The notes under the pieces were generated by a model. That model was not told the DNA's origin. It was given only the letters and a program-made list of their open reading frames with translations, and made no database searches. Shown in pieces: positions 1-6,543 of a stretch of DNA of 8,253 nucleotides (position 1 is the first letter of the stretch; the number at the start of each line of letters is the position of its first letter). Source of the DNA: Desulfurobacterium sp. (GTDB lineage: Bacteria > Aquificota > Aquificia > Desulfurobacteriales > Desulfurobacteriaceae); the NCBI GenBank assembly GCA_026988135.1, contig JALSLT010000085.1:1-8253 (forward strand). The letters run 5' to 3'. The translations under genes were made by a program, and so were the position numbers.

Positions 1-180
1 CTCGGAGCTTTTACTTCTACTTCTTTTAAGACCTGTTTTTAAAGATAGAAAAGTAGTCCCGACCTTTCCTTTCTCATCGGTTATACTTCCATTATCGGAA
101 AATATTACAACAGAAGTTATATCAATTTCATCTACAGGATTAAGAATCAGATTCACATCATTTATTGAAAATTTCTCCAT
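1..180 (-). CDS. M16 family (insulinase-like) zinc peptidase, N-terminal fragment
   Basis: Sixty codons of an open frame run off the left edge of the window. The start ATG (180-178) follows GGAGG with 7 bases between, and shares one base with the purN stop (TGATG), so it is probably translated by coupling to purN. The visible protein starts MEKFSINDVNLILNP. It then shows a pattern typical of the first strand and helix of M16 domains: a beta strand (ITSVVIFSDNGS, about 21-32), a Gly-Lys-x-Gly turn (38-41), and a hydrophobic helix ending in a Gly-Leu-Lys-Arg-Ser segment (50-54). The zinc-binding HxxEH motif would lie beyond the edge or may be absent, because many M16 genes come as active/inactive pairs. 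M16 peptidases degrade peptides in the cytoplasm or periplasm, and no signal peptide is visible here. The family call rests on pattern resemblance over 60 residues only. Confidence 0.6.
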   Translation of the reverse strand, partial: MEKFSINDVNLILNPVDEIDITSVVIFSDNGSITDEKGKVGTTFLSLKTGLKRSRSKSSE

Positions 181-827
181 CAAAAATCCTCCAGAGCAGG
201 AACAACCGGAAGCTTATCATAAAACGCCTCCTCAATAAGAACCTTTCTTCCCGCTAATTTAACTCTTCCGTCGGTAAACCATTTCACAGCCTGGGGATAG
301 ATACGATGCTCCCATTGTAAAATTTTTTCGGAAAGAGTTTCGGAAGTGTCATCAGCACTCACCGGAACAACAGCCTGAACAACAACAGGCCCTGTATCAA
401 CTCCCGTATCAACAATATGAACGGTAACTCCCGAAACTTTAACTCCGTACTCAATTGCCTTTTTTTGAACGTTTAAACCGGGAAAAGCCGGAAGCAAAGA
501 TGGATGAATATTTAAAATCCTGCACTTAAAAGCATCTATAAGAACAGGAGTAACTATCCTCATATAACCTGCAAGACAAACAAGCTCAACACCAGTATCT
601 TTCAATATCTTAACTATCTCTTTATCGTAAGATTCCCTATTTTCAAATTTTGAAGGTGAAAGATAAACAACCTTTATTCCTCTCTTTCTTGCTTTTTCAA
701 CAGCAGGAGCTTTCTCTTTATCGGTAAAAAGTAAAGCTATCTCTCCGGCTATTTTTCCTGAAGCAATTCCATCAGCTATCTTTTCAAAGTTTGTTCCTCT
801 TCCTGAAGCAAAAACGGCTATTTTCAT
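180..827 (-). CDS. purN: Phosphoribosylglycinamide formyltransferase (GAR transformylase)
   Basis: This cytoplasmic enzyme of de novo purine synthesis moves a formyl group from 10-formyltetrahydrofolate to glycinamide ribonucleotide. The 215-residue length is normal for PurN. The phosphate-binding loop ASGRGTNF is at residues 7-14. The segment LAGYMRIVTP is at 85-94, and ILNIHPSLLPAFPG at 104-117 carries Asn106 and His108. Asp144 lies in VDTGPVV (143-149). Asn106, His108 and Asp144 have the same numbering as the catalytic trio of E. coli PurN, so an active enzyme is expected. The ATG overlaps the purM stop by 4 bases (ATGA), with AAAGGT upstream as a modest ribosome site, and the stop overlaps the next gene by 1 base. 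Expression is therefore likely coupled to purM. The C-terminal tail ends in an acidic -EDF. Confidence 0.97.
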   Translation of the reverse strand: MKIAVFASGRGTNFEKIADGIASGKIAGEIALLFTDKEKAPAVEKARKRGIKVVYLSPSKFENRESYDKEIVKILKDTGVELVCLAGYMRIVTPVLIDAFKCRILNIHPSLLPAFPGLNVQKKAIEYGVKVSGVTVHIVDTGVDTGPVVVQAVVPVSADDTSETLSEKILQWEHRIYPQAVKWFTDGRVKLAGRKVLIEEAFYDKLPVVPALEDF

Positions 828-1858
828 ACTATTTCTACCTTTTTCTCTCCATCAATTATTTCACCTATAACAAACACTTTTTCACCTGCATTTTCAAGAA
901 CGGAAACAGCCTTCACAACATTTTCGGGAGAAACGACAACACACATACCTATCCCCATGTTGAAAGTTTTAAACATTTCCTCTTCCGGAACGTTTCCATT
1001 TTCCCGAATAAAATTGAATATCGGCAAAACTTCCCAAGAACCTTCTTTAACAGCCGCTTTTTTACCTTCGGGTAAAATCCTTACGAGATTTCCGGAAATA
1101 CCACCACCCGTAATATGCGCAAGTCCTTTAACGTTTACCTTGGAAATAAGCTCAAGAATCGGTTTTACATAAATTTTTGTAGGTGTTAGCAGAGTTTCCG
1201 AAACCTTTCCTCTAAGCTTTTCCACCACATCATCAACACTCAGGCCTAAAATATCAAAAAACAGTTTTCTCACAAGAGAGTAGCCGTTGCTGTGAATACC
1301 TGAAGATGCTATTCCTATAATTTTATCTCCAACTTCTATCTTTTCTCCTGTAATGTATCTGTCTCTGTCAACTATACCAACAACAAACCCTGCAAGATCA
1401 TACTCTCCCTCCGGATAAAAATCCGGCATTTCGGCAGTTTCCCCTCCTATAAGAGCACAACCGGCAATTTCACATCCCTTTGCGATTCCTTTAACAACAT
1501 CGGCAGCAATATCAACAGAGAGTTTTCCTGTTGCAAAATAATCAAGGAAAAACAGCGGTTTTGCACCGACTGTAAGAATATCGTTAACACACATCGCCAC
1601 AAGGTCTATACCTATAGTATCGTGAATTCCCGCCATCTGAGCAACTTTAAGCTTTGTTCCTACACCGTCAGTGCCTGATACAAGAACAGGTTTTTTATAA
1701 CCTTCGGGAAGAAGATAACCGGCACCAAAGCCGCCTATTCCCGCAAGAACATTCTCACCGAAAGTCTTTTTTGCAAAAGGTTTTATCCTATCAACAAGGG
1801 CATCTCCCGCTTCAATATCAACACCGGCATCTTTATAGGTCAGTCTCTTTTTCTCCAT
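824..1858 (-). CDS. purM: Phosphoribosylformylglycinamidine cyclo-ligase (AIR synthetase)
   Basis: This cytoplasmic enzyme uses ATP to close the imidazole ring, making aminoimidazole ribonucleotide from formylglycinamidine ribonucleotide. The 344 residues match the usual PurM length. Landmarks in order are YKDAGVDIEAGDALV (8-22), a Gly-rich GGFGAGYLLP (42-51), the nucleotide-binding SGTDGVGTKLK (61-71), IDLVAMCVNDIL (84-95), GGETAEMPDFY (138-148), IASSGIHSNGYSL (183-195), HITGGGISGNL (248-258) and FNMGIGM (299-305). All are intact. The start is set by GGAG about 9 bases upstream and by the family's conserved beginning, MxKxLTYKDAGVD. Its first 26 bases overlap the end of the HD-domain gene, and its stop overlaps the purN start, so it sits in the middle of a tightly packed operon. 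Confidence 0.98.
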   Translation of the reverse strand: MEKKRLTYKDAGVDIEAGDALVDRIKPFAKKTFGENVLAGIGGFGAGYLLPEGYKKPVLVSGTDGVGTKLKVAQMAGIHDTIGIDLVAMCVNDILTVGAKPLFFLDYFATGKLSVDIAADVVKGIAKGCEIAGCALIGGETAEMPDFYPEGEYDLAGFVVGIVDRDRYITGEKIEVGDKIIGIASSGIHSNGYSLVRKLFFDILGLSVDDVVEKLRGKVSETLLTPTKIYVKPILELISKVNVKGLAHITGGGISGNLVRILPEGKKAAVKEGSWEVLPIFNFIRENGNVPEEEMFKTFNMGIGMCVVVSPENVVKAVSVLENAGEKVFVIGEIIDGEKKVEIV

Positions 1859-2822
1859 AGTTTATCTCTCCGTCAAAATAGATAGGAACTTCGTAAGCAA
1901 AATGCCTCTTTGTCCAACCTTTGTTTTCTCCAAGCTCTCTCTCTATATGCTCCTCATAACCTTTAACCTTGGAATCAAGGGCATCGGCATAGTGAAGTGC
2001 CACAGCTTCAAGTGTTTTTGGCTTTTTAGGAGAACCGTATTCATATTCTCCGTGATGAGAAAGAATACAGTGAATAAGTTTAACTTTTAGCTCTTTAGGG
2101 AAATCTTCTATCTCTGCTATCATTTTGGCTATAAATTCACTACCGGTATAGATATGCCCTAATAGTATCCCTTCATCAGTCCTATCTATGGCAATATCCA
2201 TACTGTACTCATGAATTTTTCCGATATCGTGTAAAACGGCGGCAGTTATCAGAAGGTCTCTATCTATACTTTTATAACGCTTTGCCACCACTTCACAAAT
2301 CTCAACGACACCAAGGGTATGCTCAATAAGTCCCCCTATAGAAGCATGGTGAATAAACTTCCCTCCCGGTGCTTTGGTAAAAACAGAAGAGATTTCATCG
2401 TTATAAAAAATAGCTTCAAGTAGTTTTTTTAGATAAGAATTTCTTATGCTATCTATAATTTCAAGAAGCTTTGTAAACTGTTCTTCTATATCGAACCTGC
2501 TTTTTGATATGAACTTTTCCTCTGCAAATTCTCCGTTTTCGGCCTGCCTCATAAATCTTATTTTAGGTTGAACATTTCCCTGGAAAATCTCTACATAGGC
2601 TTGAATAAAAACAACTCTTCCTTTCTTAAAAACCGAAAGGTCCGTGTCCTTTAACGGTTTCCACCACAAAATCGGAAGAGTACCCGTTCTATCCGAAACA
2701 ACAAGCCTTAAATACGGCTCTCCTGTTCTGTGCTTCTTTATCTCAACGCTTTCTATAAGAAAAAAATCTTCAAACTCTTGCCCCTGCGGCATTTTATAAA
2801 TATCTCTGATAAAAATACTCAT
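1833..2822 (-). CDS. OB-fold / HD-domain 3'-5' exoribonuclease-like protein (YhaM family)
   Basis: The 329 residues form two modules. The N-terminal part (about 20-90) resembles an OB-fold nucleic-acid-binding domain: alternating strands with LRLVVSDRTGTLPILWW at 38-54 and VVFIQAYVEIFQGNVQPKI at 70-88. The C-terminal part is an HD metal-dependent phosphohydrolase: HH at 158-159, His168 in GGLIEHT, the doublet His198-Asp199 in AAVLHDIGKIHEY, HH at 256-257 in LSHHGEYEYG, and Asp280 in LHYADALDS. This order is that of the COG3481/YhaM proteins, which in Bacillus degrade RNA and single-stranded DNA from the 3' end. The biochemical role here is inferred from family membership. The ATG is preceded by GGGAG. 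The gene is the first of the set carrying purM, purN and an M16 peptidase, and it overlaps purM by 26 bases. The sequence gives no direct link between this nuclease and purine synthesis. Confidence 0.88.
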   Translation of the reverse strand: MSIFIRDIYKMPQGQEFEDFFLIESVEIKKHRTGEPYLRLVVSDRTGTLPILWWKPLKDTDLSVFKKGRVVFIQAYVEIFQGNVQPKIRFMRQAENGEFAEEKFISKSRFDIEEQFTKLLEIIDSIRNSYLKKLLEAIFYNDEISSVFTKAPGGKFIHHASIGGLIEHTLGVVEICEVVAKRYKSIDRDLLITAAVLHDIGKIHEYSMDIAIDRTDEGILLGHIYTGSEFIAKMIAEIEDFPKELKVKLIHCILSHHGEYEYGSPKKPKTLEAVALHYADALDSKVKGYEEHIERELGENKGWTKRHFAYEVPIYFDGEINYGEKETDL

Positions 2823-2876
2823 CTTTCTCCCGAAAAAATTTGGCTTTAAAGAAAAAGAAACTTAGAAGTAATTGTA
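2823..2876 (-). promoter_or_regulatory. Possible promoter and leader of the HD nuclease-purM-purN operon
   Basis: On the minus strand a TACAAT -10 box lies at 2876-2871. It would start transcription near 2864 and give a leader of about 40 bases ending in the GGGAG ribosome site. No good -35 box is found at 16-18 bases (TTCCTT is the best at 17), so this is weak. The 125-base gap after acpP and the lack of a U-tract terminator leave read-through from acpP as an alternative source of transcript. Confidence 0.3.
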
Positions 2877-2908
2877 AACTTTTTTTGAAATGAAAGGAAC
2901 GAAGCCTA

Positions 2909-2937
2909 TTGACAAGGGGACAGATGCCCCCTTTAAT
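2909..2937 (+). promoter_or_regulatory. Sigma70-like promoter sequence facing into the 3' end of acpP (antisense)
   Basis: On the plus strand a perfect TTGACA (2909-2914) is followed after exactly 17 bases by TTTAAT (2932-2937), one mismatch from TATAAT. Its predicted start near 2944 would make RNA antisense to acpP, whose coding region spans 2949-3185. No credible plus-strand gene follows. A palindrome occupies the spacer, so the promoter resemblance could be a by-product of that element. The match is seen directly; activity is unproven. Confidence 0.35.
2914..2933. repeat. GC-rich palindrome between acpP and the HD nuclease gene
   Basis: AAGGGG (2914-2919) and CCCCTT (2928-2933) form a 6-bp stem around an 8-base loop. 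The stem can be extended past a small internal loop by TATT (2907-2910) and AATA (2935-2938). Read from acpP, the hairpin comes 15 bases after the stop codon but is not followed by a U-run, so it is not a standard intrinsic terminator. It could protect the 3' end of the acpP message, act as an operator, or be a single copy of a dispersed REP-like element. Its GC richness stands out against an AT-rich surround. Confidence 0.6.
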
Positions 2938-2948
2938 AAAATTAGAGT

Positions 2949-3185
2949 TTAGGTGTGATTCTTTGTGTATTCTATAGCATCGCCAACTGTCTGAATCTTT
3001 TCAGCATCTTCATCTGGAATTTCAATTCCAAACTCCTCTTCAAGAGCCATAACGAGCTCAACTGTGTCAAGAGAATCCGCACCAAGATCTTCTATAAAAG
3101 AAGCTTCGGGTGTTACCTCCTCAGGGTCAACTCCAAGTCTATCGGCGATAAGCTCTTTCACCTTTTCTTCGATGTTTTCTGCCAT
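2949..3185 (-). CDS. acpP: Acyl carrier protein
   Basis: This small acidic cytoplasmic protein carries growing fatty acyl chains on a 4'-phosphopantetheine arm. The 78 residues are the standard length. The attachment motif LGADSLDTVELVMALEE is at 34-50, with Ser38 as the modified residue. It is followed by the conserved EFGIEIPDEDAEKIQTVGD segment (51-69), which forms helices II-III. The ATG follows GGGAGG with a spacing of 6. The gene lies 47 bases downstream of fabG, as in many fatty-acid synthesis clusters, but the usual next gene, fabF, is absent and an HD nuclease follows instead. A good promoter just upstream suggests that acpP is transcribed at a higher level than its upstream neighbours, fitting the abundance normally required of this protein. 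Confidence 0.98.
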   Translation of the reverse strand: MAENIEEKVKELIADRLGVDPEEVTPEASFIEDLGADSLDTVELVMALEEEFGIEIPDEDAEKIQTVGDAIEYTKNHT

Positions 3186-3217
3186 ATTAAACCTCCCTTT
3201 AATAGTTGATAGTGGAA

Positions 3218-3245
3218 ATTATATTCCTACTTTCAGAAAAGTCCA
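3218..3245 (-). promoter_or_regulatory. Likely acpP promoter
   Basis: On the minus strand the -10 box is a perfect TATAAT (3223-3218). At 16 bases upstream lies TGGACT (3245-3240), matching four of six positions of TTGACA and lying in the last codons of fabG. Transcription would begin near 3211, about 26 bases before the acpP ATG and upstream of its GGGAGG. The -10 is enclosed by a small inverted repeat, GGAA (3214-3217) and TTCC (3224-3227), which may be a repressor contact or chance. Confidence 0.5.
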
Positions 3246-3967
3246 CCATTAACATGTACGGTAGTTCCTGTAATATATGAAGCCATATCGGAAACAAGAA
3301 ACAACACAGTATCGGCAATTTCCGAAGGCTCTCCTTCTCTCCTCATAGGAATCGATTTTATGAGTACTTCTTTTACTTTTTCAGGTATTTTCTGAGTCAT
3401 ATCGGTTGTTATGTATCCGGGAGCAACACTGTTAACCCTTATCCCCCTTGAAGCAACTTCCTTGGCAAGAGATTTTGTAAACCCAATAAGAGCTGATTTT
3501 GTAGCCGAGTAGTTAGCTTGGCCGGGATTACCGGTAAAACCAACAACCGATGATATGTTTACCACACATCCGCTACGCTTTTTCATCATGACAGGTATTA
3601 TCTGCCTGGCAACATTGTAAACACCGTTCAAATTGGTATCTATTACTCTATCCCAATCTTCATCTTTCATTCTCATAAAAAGTGTATCTTTTGTAACACC
3701 TGCATTGTTAACAAGGATATCTATCTTCCCTTCTTTTTCCACAATTTCGGAAATAATCTCTTTAATCTCTTCTCTGTCACAAACATCCATCTTAACACCG
3801 TTTACACTTATCTCTTCCGCTATCTGTTTTGTCCTTTCTTCATTAGTTCCCGTAATATAAACTTCAGCTCCAGCGTCTCTCAAAGTCTCGGCTATAGCTC
3901 TACCAATTCCCCGAGTTCCACCTGTAATAAGAGCAACCTTGCCGGTTAAATCCACAACCTTTGCCAT
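3233..3967 (-). CDS. fabG: 3-oxoacyl-[acyl-carrier-protein] reductase
   Basis: This enzyme reduces 3-oxoacyl-ACP to 3-hydroxyacyl-ACP with NADPH in each round of fatty acid elongation; its substrate carrier is encoded next door. It is a classical short-chain dehydrogenase of 244 residues. The cofactor loop TGGTRGIG is at 15-22, NNAG at 87-90, Asn112 in DTNLNGVYN, Ser140 in NISSVVGFTG, and Tyr153 with Lys157 in YSATK. The SVVGFTGNPGQANYSATK pattern and the C-terminal TGTTVHVNGGLF are hallmarks of FabG rather than of a generic SDR. A start 12 bases further upstream (MEVL-MAKVV) is possible, but its ATG lies within the purine-rich leader. GGAGG at 3977-3973 is placed 5 bases before the ATG at 3967, and proteins of this family begin close to that residue. 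The gene begins 13 bases after the peptidase stop. Confidence 0.96.
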   Translation of the reverse strand: MAKVVDLTGKVALITGGTRGIGRAIAETLRDAGAEVYITGTNEERTKQIAEEISVNGVKMDVCDREEIKEIISEIVEKEGKIDILVNNAGVTKDTLFMRMKDEDWDRVIDTNLNGVYNVARQIIPVMMKKRSGCVVNISSVVGFTGNPGQANYSATKSALIGFTKSLAKEVASRGIRVNSVAPGYITTDMTQKIPEKVKEVLIKSIPMRREGEPSEIADTVLFLVSDMASYITGTTVHVNGGLF

Positions 3968-3972
3968 CAAAA

Positions 3973-3977
3973 CCTCC
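3973..3977 (-). promoter_or_regulatory. Ribosome binding site deciding the fabG start
   Basis: GGAGG on the minus strand, 5 bases before the ATG at 3967-3965. It overlaps the second codon of the alternative upstream start at 3979, which has no comparable site of its own. This favours the shorter, 244-residue FabG. Confidence 0.8.
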
Positions 3978-3980
3978 ATA

Positions 3981-4997
3981 TCACTTTTGAAGCGTTATAA
4001 GCGAATAACCTTCATCTTTTCCAACCAAAACGTCATCTTCAATCCTAACACCGCCTATTTCCGGTATGTAGATACCCGGTTCAACGGTTACAACAGCTCT
4101 TTCGGTCAAAATATCATCAGAACGAGGATTAAGCACAGGATACTCGTGGACTTCAACCCCTATTCCGTGCCCCGTTCCATGAACAAAATACTCCCCGTAT
4201 CCCTTTGCCGAAATAAAATCTCTGACAATTTTATCAACTTTTTCACATGAAATACCTGCTTTTATACTTTTTATGCCTGTAAGTTGGGCTTCAAGAACAA
4301 CATCATAAATCTCTTTTATCTCCGAAGAAGCGTTTCCAACAAGAAACGTTCTTGTAATATCAGAAACATATCCGTTAAAAACTGCCCCAAAATCGATAAT
4401 TACAACATCTCCCTCTTTTACCTCTTTATCAGAAGTTTTCCAGTGGGGAATCGCACTTCCCTTTCCCGAAGCAACTATTGTTTCAAAGGCCTCCTCACTT
4501 CCATAATGAAAAAATCTTTCGACGAGGGCCTTTCTGAATTGGTATTCTGTTATTCCGGGCTTTAAAAGGTGAAGAACATCTTTTAAAGCCTGCTCTGCCG
4601 TAGCTACAGCTCTACTTATAGAATAAATTTCCCTTTCCGATTTAACCATCCTAAACTCTTTCAGAAAATTTTTAATCTGAACAACCGAAAACCGCTCAGA
4701 CAGTTGATTAAATACGGAAAGCTTAATTCTATCGGAATCTACAACTAAAATTTTTTCGCCCAAAAACTCTTTTAAACTGTCAAAACCTTTCCATTCAAGA
4801 ACGGAGAACCTTTTTACCCTATTTTTTGCCTCTTCGATATAACGTTTATCGGTAAAGAAAAATCCCTGCCTATCACCGCTAACAATCACAACACCGAACG
4901 ATGAATGAAACCCTGTAAGGTAGAAACACTCATTCCGATCTACGGTTAAAAAAACATTGCCGTATCTTTCAACTTTCCCTGCTACTTTTTCAAGCAT
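3981..4997 (-). CDS. M24B metallopeptidase, Xaa-Pro aminopeptidase/dipeptidase type
   Basis: A cytoplasmic two-metal peptidase of the pita-bread fold, expected to cut peptide bonds next to proline. The 338 residues comprise a small N-terminal creatinase-like domain (about 1-115) and the catalytic domain. The five metal ligands are all present: Asp202 (VIIDFGA), Asp213 (YVSDITRTF), His277 (GTGHGIG), Glu306 (VEPGIY) and Glu320 (VRIEDD). His185 in the IPHW segment and His284 in VHEYP are also in place. The length fits the short PepQ/YqhT-like bacterial group rather than the 440-residue E. coli PepP, so aminopeptidase versus dipeptidase activity cannot be settled from sequence alone. The ATG follows AGGGGAAG, 11 bases after the hslU stop. 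Being between hslU and fabG suggests co-transcription with proteolysis genes, not a shared pathway with fatty acid synthesis. Confidence 0.93.
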   Translation of the reverse strand: MLEKVAGKVERYGNVFLTVDRNECFYLTGFHSSFGVVIVSGDRQGFFFTDKRYIEEAKNRVKRFSVLEWKGFDSLKEFLGEKILVVDSDRIKLSVFNQLSERFSVVQIKNFLKEFRMVKSEREIYSISRAVATAEQALKDVLHLLKPGITEYQFRKALVERFFHYGSEEAFETIVASGKGSAIPHWKTSDKEVKEGDVVIIDFGAVFNGYVSDITRTFLVGNASSEIKEIYDVVLEAQLTGIKSIKAGISCEKVDKIVRDFISAKGYGEYFVHGTGHGIGVEVHEYPVLNPRSDDILTERAVVTVEPGIYIPEIGGVRIEDDVLVGKDEGYSLITLQK

Positions 4998-5008
4998 AAC
5001 TTCCCCTA

Positions 5009-6427
5009 TTACAGTATGTATCTGGTCAGGTCTTCATCCTCAATAATATTTCCAAGCTTCTCTATCACATATCCCCTATCTATCACTATTTTCTCTCCTG
5101 TCATATCAGAAGCGTTGAAAGATACATCTTCAAGAAGCCTTTCAAGAACAGTGTGAAGTCTTCTTGCTCCTATATTTTCAGCTTTGGTGTTTGCTTCCTC
5201 TGCCATTCTGGCTATCTCTTCGATACCATCCGTAGTAAATTTAACTTCAACACCTTCTGTCATTAGAAGCTCCACATACTGTTTCGTAAGAGCATTTTTC
5301 GGTTCTGTCAAAATTCTTATAAAATCATCTTTCGTTAAAGGTTTAAGTTCAACCCTTATTGGAAATCTACCTTGAAGCTCCGGAAGAAGGTCGGAAGGTT
5401 TCGCTATATGAAAAGCTCCGGCAGCAATAAAAAGAACATGGTCTGTTTTTATAAGGCCGTATTTTGTCGGCACCTTAGACCCCTCAACTATTGGAAGAAG
5501 GTCTCTTTGAACACCTTCTCTTGACACATCGGGACCTTTGCCACCGCCCTTTGCCGCTACCTTGTCTATCTCATCTATAAACACTATTCCGTGGTTTTCC
5601 ACCCTGTTTATCGCTTCCTTTATAACCTCATCCATATCTATAAGCTTTTGCGCCTCTTCTTGTTCAAGATACTTCAACGCTTCTTTGATTTTCATCTTTC
5701 TCAACTTTTTCGGTTTCGGAAAAATCGAAGAAAGAAGGTCTTGAATATTACCGGCATCTGCTCCCATTCCAGGTCCAAGCCCTATAACACCTATATTCGG
5801 TGTAGATTCAACCGCAACCGGTATTTCAATCTCCTCTTCATCAAGTTTCCCCTCTTTCACAAGTTTTCTATACCTATCCCGCTCCTTACTTATCTCCCTA
5901 CCATCAGGCTCTTCTCTCTTTTGCTGCTGCGGCAAGAACACATCGAAAAGATTCTCAAAAGAGGGGGCTTTTTTTGAAGTCTCAGGAACAAGAAAATCCG
6001 CAACTCTATCGTAAGCCAACTCCCTTGCTTTCTGTTTAACCTCTTCGATTTTTTCCTCTTTAACCATATTTATGGATATTTCCATAAGGTCTCTTATCAT
6101 CGATTCGACATCCCGGCCAACATAACCGACCTCTGTAAACTTCGTTGCTTCCACTTTTACAAACGGAGCATTGACGAGCTTTGCAAGTCTCCTTGCTATC
6201 TCCGTTTTTCCAACCCCGGTCGGCCCTATCATTACTATATTTTTCGGTGCTACTTCCTCCCTCATCTCTTCAGGTAATTTCTGTCTTCTCCAACGATTTC
6301 GCAGAGCAATTGCAACCGCTTTTTTTGCATTTTTCTGCCCGACTATGTATTTATCAAGCTCCTCAACTATCTGTTTGGGTGTTAAAAAACCATCATTATC
6401 CCTTTTGCGAAATATATTCTTAAACAT
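5009..6427 (-). CDS. hslU: HslU (ClpY), ATPase subunit of the HslUV protease
   Basis: This AAA+ unfoldase forms hexamers that unfold substrates and feed them to the HslV peptidase. The 472 residues are in the family range. After a basic N-terminal extension of about 13 residues come LTPKQIVEELDKYIVGQ (15-31), Walker A GPTGVGKT (68-75), the pore loop GYVG (101-104), and the intermediate domain with its charged helices (about 115-250). These are followed by Walker B IVFIDEID (281-288), sensor 1 FIAAGAFH (333-340), GRFP (353-356), sensor 2 GARRL (420-424), and the C-terminal -LTRYIL that docks into HslV. Every motif is intact. The ATG at 6427 has GGAGG just 4 bases upstream. hslV, usually immediately upstream, is not adjacent here: the neighbour on that side is a divergent gene. 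This appears to be the first gene of the run hslU, peptidase, fabG. Confidence 0.98.
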   Translation of the reverse strand: MFKNIFRKRDNDGFLTPKQIVEELDKYIVGQKNAKKAVAIALRNRWRRQKLPEEMREEVAPKNIVMIGPTGVGKTEIARRLAKLVNAPFVKVEATKFTEVGYVGRDVESMIRDLMEISINMVKEEKIEEVKQKARELAYDRVADFLVPETSKKAPSFENLFDVFLPQQQKREEPDGREISKERDRYRKLVKEGKLDEEEIEIPVAVESTPNIGVIGLGPGMGADAGNIQDLLSSIFPKPKKLRKMKIKEALKYLEQEEAQKLIDMDEVIKEAINRVENHGIVFIDEIDKVAAKGGGKGPDVSREGVQRDLLPIVEGSKVPTKYGLIKTDHVLFIAAGAFHIAKPSDLLPELQGRFPIRVELKPLTKDDFIRILTEPKNALTKQYVELLMTEGVEVKFTTDGIEEIARMAEEANTKAENIGARRLHTVLERLLEDVSFNASDMTGEKIVIDRGYVIEKLGNIIEDEDLTRYIL

Positions 6428-6543
6428 GCAACCTCCGTTAGTTGAGATTTAAACTATTTTACCAACTATATTTATGATTTAATCGGTATCAGGCAATAAA
6501 CAGTTTGTTATCATTAAAAAAACGGTATAAAGAGGCGGTAAAT
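6428..6543. promoter_or_regulatory. Divergent intergenic region between hslU and the comDE-like gene
   Basis: This 116-base AT-rich gap must hold the start signals for both directions. For the plus strand, TTGAGA (6442-6447) with TATATT (6467-6472) is the best pair, but the spacing of 19 is long. For the minus strand, TATAGT (6470-6465) has TTGCCT (6496-6491) at 20 bases, also too long. A TATAAA at 6526-6531 lies too near the plus-strand ribosome site to serve it. I see no clear operator or riboswitch fold. Confidence 0.35.
6532..6538 (+). promoter_or_regulatory. Ribosome binding site deciding the comDE-like start
   Basis: GAGGCGG at 6532-6538 lies 5-8 bases before the ATG at 6544. A TTG 39 bases upstream (6505) is in frame but has no ribosome site, and would add 13 basic residues (LSLKKRYKEAVN) not expected in ComD proteins. 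The ATG start is therefore preferred. Confidence 0.75.

Noticed and set aside
1654..1860. 68-codon plus-strand open frame over the purM 5' region
   Set aside because: It is a shadow of purM, with His/Gln-rich low-complexity translation and no ribosome site.
2914..2933. Palindrome as an intrinsic terminator for acpP
   Set aside because: On the acpP strand the stem is followed by GTCAATAGG rather than a U-run; on the other strand the following bases are TAATAAAATT, also not a U-tract.
2955..3252. Plus-strand open frames of 62-84 codons opposite acpP
   Set aside because: They are fully antisense to a certain gene and lack ribosome sites and coding character. They are not taken as products of the promoter-like site at 2909-2937.
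3968..3979. Longer FabG start (MEVL-)
   Set aside because: The four extra codons contain the ribosome site GGAGG for the ATG at 3967, and the family begins near the shorter start.
5591..5977. 128-codon plus-strand open frame
   Set aside because: It is antisense to the intermediate domain of hslU. The Phe/Leu/Arg-rich translation is what results from reading charged-helix codons backwards, and no ribosome site precedes it.
6526..6531. TATAAA as a -10 box for the comDE-like gene
   Set aside because: A start about 7 bases downstream would remove the ribosome binding site, and no -35 box sits at the right distance.
6505..6543. Upstream TTG start for the comDE-like gene
   Set aside because: No ribosome site precedes it and the 13 added residues are unlike ComD N-termini. 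The ATG at 6544 has GAGGCGG in a good position.
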